64,000 nucleotides of DNA from Branchiostoma floridae (taxonomy: Eukaryota; Chordata; Leptocardii; Amphioxiformes; Branchiostomatidae): positions 13,315,856 to 13,379,855 of the forward strand of contig NC_049981.1 in NCBI RefSeq assembly GCF_000003815.2. Direction: 5' to 3'. This document shows positions 48,648 to 60,600 of this stretch, in pieces; within the stretch, counting starts at the first letter, position 1, and the number at the start of each line of letters is the position of its first letter. Below the pieces are notes generated by a model. The model saw nothing but the letters and a program-made list of their open reading frames with translations, made no database searches and was not told the origin of the DNA. The position numbers and the translations under genes were made by a program.

Positions 48648-51600
48648 CTGGGGACAGGAAAGTTTTAAAAACAGCTCTATTGAAATGTTTTTGTACTGGT
48701 ATATTTGGTGGTTTCTATACCTATCTGAAGATTCGAGCAGTTGATTCAAGACAGAAGCAGATCCCAGCTGCCAATTCGTTTGATGATTCTGATACATCTT
48801 AGTAATACAGCGATCCACTTCAACGATGCTGAATGCAATTCAGACAAAAACTCGTTAGTTATCTTCTCCAGCTGAGAATTGGTCAAATTTTCGTTATGTT
48901 TTCAACGTACGTGTGTATCGACGTTCAATAGCTAGGCAAGGGTATAAATATACTAACAATGATAGCAACAAAATGTCACAACAAGTCTGACCTACTTGAG
49001 CTAGTTTAACTGTAATATCCAACACAAAACTTGAACTCACCTGTCGATTTGTCTCATCTGCGTTCGTATTGACCCAAACTCCGGCCTGAGGTTCGGGTCT
49101 TCCTCCCAACACTGCTGCATGAGTGTCTGCAGTGCCTTACTGTACCGAGCGTCATCAATGATAGGGACGTCTGGCCGACACAACCCGCCATCATTTTCAT
49201 ATCCCCGTTGGACCTTCTCTACAATGTCTATGTAGAAACAGAATTTCGGAAAAAGGGAAATATTTTACTGTGCAAAAATATTCATGCCGATTGATGATTA
49301 AGCTATTCAATTGTTTACAGTACTTAACTGAATGATATTAGACCTTTCATCATAGACGCATCATATTTTACAGTATGATACTGGCGTTAAAGTTTTGCTG
49401 TTCATACTTGCCTTGGGTGCTTGCGTTAGGGTCATCAGCCATATAGAAAGCCCCCTGACGTTCCACAATTTCCTGCATGATGATGCCGAAACTGTAGACG
49501 TCAGCCCGATGAATGGCGTGCACGGTCAGGTTACAGCCACGTAACAGTTCTGGGGCTGTCCACAGTCTCTCTGCGGATAAAGATGGTACTGAGTGTGCAC
49601 ACTTACATATATACGGACATGCGGAAGTCGATACCGTCCGCTATCCGATTTCGGAATACGTAAAGTACCTGTACAAGTGACCAAGTGACAATTTCATTGT
49701 GGTTCCTTAGATATTTTTTTCAAATTGAAACACACATTGATACTCCTTTCTAACGTGACCACCTACCTATTATGTAGACCATATTTCATAGGTGGATCCG
49801 TGGCTTTCTTGGGTAGTTTAGACTGTATACATAGTTTTGAAACACGCATTGATACTCCTTTCTAACGTGACCACCTACCTATTATGATTATGTAGACCAT
49901 ATTTTATAGGCGCATGCGTGGCTTTCTTGGGTAGTTTAGATTGTATACATAGTTTTGAAACACTTGGAGCAATCACAAAGATAAGAATGAGAGGCTATCA
50001 AATTAAAAGTCAGTGTTCATCAAGCGAAACATGACAAACAAGCAAACAAAGACCATACTTCGGTAGCAGCTCTCCCCTTGTGGTGGTTTATTCAGCGGTG
50101 CCCGGAAAGTCGGGAGTCCGAAGTCGGTGAGCTTCACCACGAAGCGGCTGTCAACGACGCAGTTGGATGACTTGAGGTTTCCATGGTAATGAACCTCACT
50201 GGAGTGTAGGTACACCATACCCTGTGGACGGAAGTAGGGGTTTCATTTTCAACTACGCGTTTAGGACCGCACGGCAGAGAAATAGAGCTAATGACACCCC
50301 AGTGAAGGAAGCTGACAAGTTGCCAAAACTCTGTGTAGGTAAACGTATCGTACGCTGTGTCATCATAAGGTCATTTTCCAATCATAGTTACCAACAATTA
50401 TAGCTACAGCTGCTGTAAAGATGGATACCCAGCAATGTAGAAATATCCGCTCAAACGAACAATCATCAGCACCAATCCATTTATTTGTGGATTGACAAAC
50501 AACTGTGTCGTAACGTTGTTGAACAAGCGTGTTTTGGTAATTCTGACCTTTGCAATGTCGTGCATCAGGGAACATTGGAACTCTATATCCAGGTGTATCT
50601 CCTCGTTCTCCAAGGTGTCCTGTAAGACGTGTAAACAAAGTGGTACAAGTGGGGGGTTATCAACTAGGTATCATCAACTATTGACAACGAACATGGGCCC
50701 TTCAAACTCGGCATGTTTGAGTGGCTATCCCAACCGTGAGTAGTAACAATTCTGATAAGGTAATATAATATCACTATCAAGGTCCTCAAGTTCTAATCTA
50801 TCGATCGTATGCAGTGTTCCGGTGAGACCACTCCATATACACCCGTAGGTTTGAGACTATACTAACCTGTAGACTGCCTCTCGGACAGTACTCTGTCAGG
50901 ATGAAGACACGGGGAGACTTGAAGCACACTCCTACAAACCGGACCACGTGATCGTGGGCCAAGTCACGCATCTGTGGAGAACATTTAACATTTGATTATG
51001 ATAAAGTAACATGATTGTCAACAGATAAAGATGTGCTGCTACTTCTTAAAACGAAATCATTTTAGAGATTGTAGAAGAGAACATGTAACACTAAAGATTT
51101 CATGTAACACTAAAGATTAACACTAAAGAGGTATAGAAATATTAGGTTCTTGAACGAGTTTAACAAAATAAAAAAGGCAACGTTTGCGAGCAAATACATA
51201 ACTTTATCTTCACATGGAACAATATATTCCCCTTCCATGGAGGTAACATAATCAAAGACTGCTGTTTAAACATGTGAAGAAAAGATGTAGCAAAAGCGAC
51301 ATGTTTCCCTTTCATGGAGGTAACATTATCAAAAGACCTCTGTTTAAACATGTGTATAGATGTCATAGACAGCAAGGAAATATATATTTTTCACCTTGTG
51401 CCACTTTCTGAAACATTCCTAGTGAAAACTCACCCTCTTCAGCTCCAGAAGAATATCATCTGTCAGTGTGATGGCTGCCTTCTCACAGTCAGCATCCTTG
51501 ATCACAACTCTTTTGCCCTGGGAAGAAAAGTATCAGACATTTTACAAGTTTACTTTTCTAACGTTACATCATGTCATTAGAGTATGTGGGGAAGGACAAC

Positions 51601-54600
51601 CTCAAGCCAACCGTACACATCTGCAGAAAAGACGCTGGAACCGCATGTTTCCCGTATAGGAGTTTTATTCAAACCAGTACACAGCAAACATTGTTATATC
51701 ATGTCACTGCTATCTTGATTTGACTAACACAAAAAAATCACTCACACTACGAATGTTGCCCTTCAACGTTTGTTTGATTGATCTGATCATGGTTGAAATA
51801 GATAATACTACTACGTTCTGGCGGTACAGATGTATAACGTTATACTAACCTGGTATATGCCGGTCGTGGCAAACACTTGCACAGCGCCTAAGGTGAGTCG
51901 TGAATGCCACCTTTGCTGTAGAAATAGACACAAGTTAGTTCAGATTGTACCCTTTGCGCTGGAATATGAATGGAAACCATACTCAATGTCATAAGCATTC
52001 TCCTACAGCAGAGATCTGAATTCCGTCTTAGAAATTCCACGATAAAGAAGGAGTCCATATGACTACACTGTCTCGCCTTTGCATAGGAGACTGGTCATAA
52101 GATAATTAGAGGAACTTGGAGATCATTGAGAAATCGTTGAAGAGCCCGGAGATCGCTGAGCGCTGACTGAAAGATCAAGATTTGTTTATGGTGGGGTAGT
52201 AAGGGGTCTCATCTTTGAGGAACCCCCTCTAGCTAATACTAACAGTTTGGTTCCTTGGATTTTGTCAACGCCTCAGGGGTGGACCCTTTTAATCATGTGT
52301 GATATTGCAAAGAAACAAACCAAATCTGCGGCCTCTGCAGGTGCGACCTGCATCCTGTATACGCTTCCCCCCTCCACATGCCTGCCCTCGTCCATCTGGA
52401 TATCTTCCCACTGCACCAGCTTTTCCTGTTCAGCTCTCAGGGCAACCGCAAGGTCGTTCTTCCTGATTGGTGCAATTATATAATTAGGTTAACGTTAGGC
52501 TCACAAAGCATGATGATCAATCAAGAGTTTCTAGACTCTAGAGGATAAGTGTTGGCAGTGTGGCTTTGGTTCAATGTTTATTCTTTTATGTGGTCAGATA
52601 TAAAAGAAAACGCCAAAGAAAGATAGAAACAATGCAAGAAATAAAGAACAAATAAATACAAACTAGGCGCGTTGCTTAGACAGATTATACAGAATAGGTA
52701 CCTTTTGCAGAAGTATATGATGGTTGAGGATGCGATGACGATAACGCCGATGACCACAGACAGGACTATAACTGTTGTGGGGATGACTACAGGATCTGTT
52801 AAATATACATGTATAAAATTCAGTGCATTGGAGGGTGATTTCACAAAACGTCCAGCAACTAACGCCTGGTGCCAGTTGGCCTTCATAGTAACAAAGCTGT
52901 CCCTGCGCTGAATAACATTCTTGGGGGGCACTGCTGTCCATTGTGCTGATTTAACCATCACACCGGCACTGCTGACCCTGTTGCTGAATAGTATGGCATT
53001 GCAATGCCATTGCTGTCCTTGGTGCTGAATACACTTCACACTGACACTGCTACTGTATAACATTCACACTGTCACTGTTGTCCTTGCTACTGAATAACCT
53101 ATGTACAGAAACTGCCGTCCATGGTTTTGACTTCTGAGTTTAACAGTCACAAAACTATTCCAGTTTCTGAGGTCCCATTTACTATCATAATGGTGCTAGC
53201 TGCAAAGTTAGCACTGAAACACCGTGGCTGAACCGGCAAAAGTTTACCAAAGTGCGGGTTGCAGTTAGGACAACACTTTCCTATTATGTAGGGATAATTG
53301 CTAGTTAGTGTTGTTCCTATTTTCTGGAAACCACATCCCTACCTGGACAGTTGTCTGTAAAGACACAGTCCTCGGGTTCCCTCATGGGCTCACTGCTCAC
53401 CCAGTCAATCTTTTCTAGTTCAGTGAAATTCTGAGAGCTGCCGTTGTAGAATAGAGCCGTCTGAAATTTAGACACGCACACACACAGTAGTCAGTAGTTT
53501 TGTGGTACAACTTTTGATGCAGTGCAACAGTTTGTTTTCCAAAAGTTTCTAGAGTTCACTTCTAAAACGACAAAGGGTAAACGCCAAGCACAAACGTACC
53601 ACAAAACTTTCACTCGAACGGTTCAGATCCAGGACGAAGAAGTCAAAGACTCTGTCTCCGTTTTTAACGACGACTTCCTCTCCATCTGCGCCTGTGGTAA
53701 TGTAAAAAGAGAAAATGTGCGTATAAAAACATTCACAATGACGTTGGTTGTGATGTTACGTTTGGGACTGCCATAACGTCCAAGCGCGCAATAAAACGGT
53801 GCAAAATAGAAAGCCCAATAAAAACGCTTAAAAACAGCCGGAGCTGAACCTCTGCTTGGAAAGTAAAGAGGAAGTAGCAAACACGACAGAGAGAGTTGAC
53901 AATTTGCCGAAACTCTGGCAGAAAAAAGTTTACTTTGCGTTGTGGTTTGCGTTACTCTGCATTACATTTACCGACTTATGGCCTGTTCCTTACCTGTGAA
54001 AGAAAGATTGCGCATCCTCAGAGCCATCTCCGTGCCGTTAGTGTAGTTGTAGCCAGGTGTGCGGTTCAAGGCCGTGGCGTACAGTAACACGTCGTTAAAG
54101 TAGGATTCCACAAATGGGTTAGCCTGCGGAAAAGAGAAAGATTTGCAATGGAGAGATGCATTGAAAAGTAGCAGTCATGACATATTATGAGGAATTGCAC
54201 TCCTCATTTTGTATGGTGACGTAAAGCCGTCAAGCGTCAAACCTTTTGCACGTAAAAGAACGTCCAATTTTATTGAAAAGAGTAAGGGTGACCCACTGTG
54301 CTTAGCTAAATATTAAAATAATAGCTGCATTGCATTACTAGCTACCGAGAAATCGTCATGGTTCATCTAAGCTCGAACGGAAAGAGAGAAAGGAAAAAGA
54401 AACTGTTCGGGCAATTTTACATTTTCGTTGCGCCATGATGAAATGTTTTACGACACTTTTGTCATACCATAAATTTAAGACTCAGGGGACGTCACCACTT
54501 ACCAACGTTTCGTTTGAATCAAAGCCGAAGTTCTTTCTCCCGATTTCTCGAACTTTATTGGAGAAGTCCCTGAATGCCGTGGTGTTGGGCCGCGGGACGG

Positions 54601-57600
54601 TGATGACAAAGGCGGCGCGGAAGGCGTCTAAGACGTCTTGCTGCTCCTGCGGGTTGTCTTCTGACCCGACCCAGGTCTCCCGCTGCAGGTAGGCGTGGTC
54701 AAACATGTCTAGGATGAGGAAGACGTAGTCACCATTGGTCATGCCCATCTGTCCGGCTACCTTCATCAGTCTCCACACATAGGGGGCGCTGGCGCACGTT
54801 ATAATCACTGGTGGGGACAGATCAACAGTAAAGTAAGTACACATCCTTCCTACGCCTTTTGGAGTATCATGTAATGCTAATCTCCGTTTCTATGGTCCTT
54901 GGGCCACACAGTTGTGGATGCACGACTAGTCGTAGAGATGGACGCGCGATGTTAAATATGACAATATTCTTAAAGAAGAATGCGTCAATATAATACAATG
55001 TATGCAACTTGGATAGTGGTTTTGTTTTTCATACAAATATCCTATTGGGTTGAATACATTTACCTTAACAAACCTACTAACGTAGTATGTATGTGTCAAT
55101 GAGTAATCACTGTTGACCCTTAACCCCTTGGGTCACACATTAGGTTTCCAGTGTACAAAGGTCAGGGGTGACGTCAGAGGGGCACACCTGTATTCAAAGG
55201 TCGTATCTTATCTTTATGACGTTAATTTGTTACATGTACTTGGTTAGAAATTGGAGCGGGTTGTTTATCAATCACACAAAAGGACAAACATTGTACCACT
55301 TGTGTTCCTGGTACAGCTACAGTGACGCATGAATAGTTAACACAGAAGGAATGGAACCCCCTTCCAAAGAGGTTATTCATAGCCTGGATACCAGCCCCAA
55401 CCCGATCTAAAAATATCGGGCTGGGGTCTGGTATCCAGGCTAGGTTATTCAGTGTACGACGATAAAGGAAAACAGGAAAGGTCTATGAAAGCACTGTATG
55501 TCGCATCTACAATGTTGTAAAAGATTATTGTATGTCATGTTTGACAACATACTAGGAAATTTTCCCATCTTGTGCTGCGCATGCAGACATACAGTACACA
55601 AGCTAGTGGTGGATGACTACTCGTACAAGTACTGGAACATGACAGACATTCTTGGACCTGACACGGCATTAGTGAGGAGTATAAAACAACAAACACATCA
55701 AGAAGTATCCATTATCTCGGATAGGCTGTCCTCTCGTGGGCTATATTTTACCTTCTCTGCTGATAAATTCATTTCTGTGAAGAGCCCATGTCATACGATA
55801 GAAATAGTAACTTGAGACTCGACAACACAGTGTCCAAATGCGCTGTAGGTTTCTAATGTGTATATATTCAAGCCTATTGCACGAGCAACCAAAGAGAAAG
55901 TAAGTATGTTCGAGATAAGCATCGCCATCATATACATGCAAAATAAACACAACTAAATACTGAGCAATTAAACGTTATCAAAAATTGTGCGTTTGCGCAT
56001 AGGCAGTGCAAATTGCATCTATCAGTGCTTAAAAGATGTTCAGGGGGCAAGCTGTTAATCCATATAGATGTGCAATAATGGCAAAGGTCAGTAAACATGG
56101 AAACTATCCATTTTCGTGGGACAGGTCTTTAAGACTGTTGTAAATCGAAGTGAGTGACTTTAAAATACCAACGACGTCTGGACTAAGGTAGAAGCTTGTC
56201 AAACGTACTTGAGAGCTTTTAAATGCACCGCCTGCTGCTCTGTACGAAATGATTTATCACGGCAAAGGTTTCCAAACTAGTAACCTATCAATTTTTCTCG
56301 TACAGTTCTTTAACACTGTTCAAATTAAAGTGAGTGACGTTAAAACACCAACGACGTCCGGCTACATATACGTAGAAGAAAAGAAAAACTAAAACGTATT
56401 TGACAACCTTTAAATGCACCACCTGTTGCTCTTTATAATATATGCCATCAGACCAGAGGTCCCTAAACACGGAAACTATCCATTTTCCCGAGACGGTTAA
56501 GTTATAAATCAAGGCGACATCAGAGAAGTAGCGTCTGGATTAGACCAGAGGGGAATAAAAGTCACCTGGCCCCTAGAAACGCTCAAGCTAGGCACGTACA
56601 TGTGGGTTTGACAAATATTACCGATGTGAAGTGCCCCATAGTGTTTACATTCTGTCATCATGATATGTGCGTGGTGTGTTCCAAAATTAAATCAGCATGG
56701 CCCCTCCTCGTGTTTGATATTGCTTAAGTTGCCTTTAAATTGGAAAGAGTGGAAGGATGATGAAATCAGAGCGTTGAAAGTGTAAATAATTGGAGAGAAT
56801 GCAATCTGTATGAAATCGCGTATCAACTGCACTATATTCCCACATTTACATTATTTATTATTTCATACTTTGAGCGGTTAAAAACGGCACAGAAACAAGG
56901 ATGCTAGGAAACTAGAGGCTTGGCAGTACAAAAGAAGAAAGAAACTAGGATGCTAGGATGCCCTAGATATTGTAACCCACAAAAATCAGAGCTCACGGCG
57001 TCCTCGCGGCACTGCGGTATCAAATATTTGCTTCTTGACTGTTGGTATGGAATGGTAAGTCTTCATCTAGTTGCTTCATCTTATTACGTAGAAAAGTGTC
57101 CCCAAAATAACCTTGATAATTGACGTTCTACAACCCTGACTTGGGCTAGAATTGCTTTATAGGTTGCCTTTAAGGTCATTTGATATATATTCCTCAAGCC
57201 AAGCGAAAAACTTTGAAAGAAATGCACATTTTACCAACGCCTAACCTTGACCTTTGAGTCCATTTCATTTTGAGGACTTTGTAATCTGAAGCACGTATAA
57301 GTTGCTGTCAGTAGTAACCAGGAATCCATACCCTTAAAAGCAGGTAGCTATTGAACTCTCACAAGTTTTTCGCTCACAAAAGATCGTACAAGATCCGATA
57401 GATTCAATCTCATTATTGTCCAGCATTCTTTCTTCAGAAAAAAGATACTGTGGCCAATATAATGAGAAAGGAAGTTTTTGCACCATTTGAAAATATCACA
57501 ACACTTCCACTTGTTAATCCATTGTGCAAAGTGTATTTGAGTCTATTGACTTTCAATAAAGGCAGGAAGACAGTACTGGGCATTAAAGGAAGTTATGGAT

Positions 57601-60600
57601 GACCCATTCCATTATCCTGAGAATAGAGATGGTACTAGAAGTGTTTGAGCAATGTCAGAGTCTGTAATATTACTCACCAGTACTAGTAATGCTCAATATT
57701 TGAAGCCGTCTTACCTCTAGATTTTCCCCTAGCTTCGGCCATCATGTTTCCAAGTTTCTCATCCAGGTGACTCAAACTTTCTTCACTCTCCAAATCAAAA
57801 TCTATTTCATTGAACTCAAAGACATTAGCCTGGACGTGAACTTTATCTCGCACTCTCCACTCGTCATAGACCCCTCTCACGAGGAAGTAACACGTGTGGT
57901 TCCCTGGCCCTCCACCGTGGCTGACTACAGAAAACGTTCTCGTCCAGGTGAACTTGTCCAGAAAGCGTAGTGCGAACCTACCGACCTCTCCGGAAGACAC
58001 AGACGTTCTTATGCTAGTCTTGTAAGCGTCCTCTCGCCTGTTTTGTAGAGCCCAAGGTACAGCAACAGTCATTGAGGGAATGTTCCAGTAGGAGGCCAGC
58101 CGGACTATAGAGGCGGCGGGGAAGTCGCAGCTTGGGCCCAGCAGCACAGAAGGTCTGTTCCTGTCCTTACTGCAATGATGTTGATCCTTCTGGTGTTCAT
58201 AGTACATCGCCATGGCGCCGACTTGCATGGAAAACGTCTCGCATCGTAAATGGTGGACAAATCGAGGGACAAGTCTCAAAGAGCCCAGGGAAGCCCGTGT
58301 GTTGACCACGTCCACTGCGAGCTGGATCGCCGGGGCCGCCCGCGACAGAGAATACGGCAATCTAGGGTCGTCTTCCAACAGGACACCTAGCACTACATCC
58401 CCCTTTTTGGTCTCTACTGCCGACAACAACACTAACACTACAACAAGCACACCCATGGTACAAAACGCCATCCTCAACTTATTTCTAACAGTGGTGCCCC
58501 AGAACTCTGACCACTGCCTTCCACCTGCAAGTTCCCATTTCCTTCTGAGTACCTCACTCGGGCTCCATGATGGTCATATCTCAAAGAGAGCTGTAAACAA
58601 CCATCAATATACTACTCAGATGAGGCTTTTAATTAAAAAAGGCAAAAACTAAAGGGTCAGGCATTGCTACATCGTGCTCAAGTATCGATTGGAGTGTTTT
58701 GAATTGTTGTGTGAAGAGAAAGATATATGATGTTATAACTGTTGTCCGCTGCCCCCTAGACTGTGTGACTAGCTGAGTTATTCCCAGATTTGAAGGACTT
58801 TGCTGATTTGGATGCTATTTTTATCTCTTTATGACCGGGTTCTTGTATAAAGAATCTCACGTTTTCTTTGAGTGGCTCTCAGAATTGTTGAGTATACCAA
58901 ATGCTACCTGCTGAAGGTATGTGCATTGATAAATCATGGTCATTGTTCATTTCTGAAACTCTTCATCATTCTTGTATTTCTCGACCAACTTTAATCCCCA
59001 ACATGATACAGAACATCAATAAAATTAGTGAATAAACCATTCAGTGCGAAGATGACCTTACAGTTTGACATGTATAATTGAATTGCACAAAGTTTGTCAC
59101 TTCATGTTTACCTAAAGAAATAAACAACACCATATAATAGCTAAGTTATTACTACTTAGCCTCATGCAAGACCATCGAATTTATGGTATTCTTTTACTAT
59201 TATACAGTTGTTTTCGGTGATCTATTAATCTACCTTTGTATATATATGGAACGCGCAATAGTTTTTAATTAGTTCAGGGAGTATGGATGTTAGGGGAATA
59301 ACACACTTTCATTTATTATGTAGAACTTGATAAAAAAGACAGGGAATAAGACGGAATAAACGAAGGGATAACAATAAGTAAATGATCAATCACTAATAAA
59401 TCAGAATACAATGAGGTCTAGTATTTATGGTACACTTAAAGTGTACACATTTATACAGTACCTAGTTATGAAGCGATTACCAACGATAGTGATAGAACAA
59501 TGAATCCTGTTGCCTTCAAGCTGGGGGGGGGGGGGGTCAGAAAGGGTGTGCCATCAATCCAGCTGCATATAGTATTTTTAAGGTAAGAAACACACATGTT
59601 CTATGGTACATGATTGATGTATAATGACATCATCTCCCATATGGAACCTCGAACAAGGACTTGACGCGGCTACTGTTGCATGTCTGTGTGCGTGTGTATG
59701 TATGTAATACTACATGTATGTAACGTTATGTACACGTTTTGTTTGTTGGTATCTTTATTGAAACTGCTACAAAGACATGTGTTAACAAACAAGTGTAACG
59801 TTATACAATGAATTACCTACATGATTGTCTACGAATAAGTATCAATACATAAGCATATTGAGTCTAGAGTATCATTTACATTATTGGTTTAAAGGTCTAA
59901 ACATCCTTTGATATATTTGCTTATTGGTAAGGGTTATCACGTGTGTGTGTATGTGTGTGTGTGTGTGTGTGTGTGTCCTTGTGTCTGTGTGTAAGTGCGC
60001 GCGTGTGTGTACGTGTGCCAGTGCGTATGTGAGTGTGTGTGTACGTGTGTGTGCGAGTGTGTATGTATATGTGTGTGCGCGCGCGCGCGTGTGTGTGTGA
60101 AGTGTGTGTGTGCGAGTGAGTGCGTGTGGGTGTGAATGCACACGCGGGCGCGCGCGTGTGTGTGCGTGCGTGCGTGTGTGTGTCTGAACTGATAGTGTCG
60201 GTCAAAAATGTACGTACCTCTTGAAACACCTTTCATTCGTGTCAACTCATCAGCGAACCGTTCGTCCACTTCCCTCAGACTGTCAGGGTCTGTTAGATCG
60301 TAGTCATCTTGGCTGAACTCTCCGATGGTCTCGTGTGTCAGAGCCGCTAAACCTTGGTCCTTGGCCGCTCCCACCCACTCCGACCAAATGCCCCCCTGGA
60401 CGAAGTAACACAAGTCGTCACTGTTCCCCTTTGCCTTGTGGTAGAACTGGTATCCTCTGGTCCAGTTATAACGGTCATATAACCGGAGCACTAATTGTCC
60501 AAGGTCGTCGGTTGTGGGCACCGTTCTGATGACTGTCTCATAATTTCCATTGTCTTGTGGGTCGTTTTTCCGTCCCAGGAGCCAGACGATTGAACAGGTC

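Noticed and set aside
48508-48744. Plus-strand Pro/Ser-rich frame [20 protein letters not shown]
   Set aside because: Antisense shadow of the cyclase dimerisation-helix exon on the minus strand.
59881-60229. His/Thr-rich open frames on the minus strand, including an apparent extension of first exon A
   Set aside because: They are the (GT)n tract; the good donor GTACGT after MKGVSRG in phase 1 shows where the exon ends.
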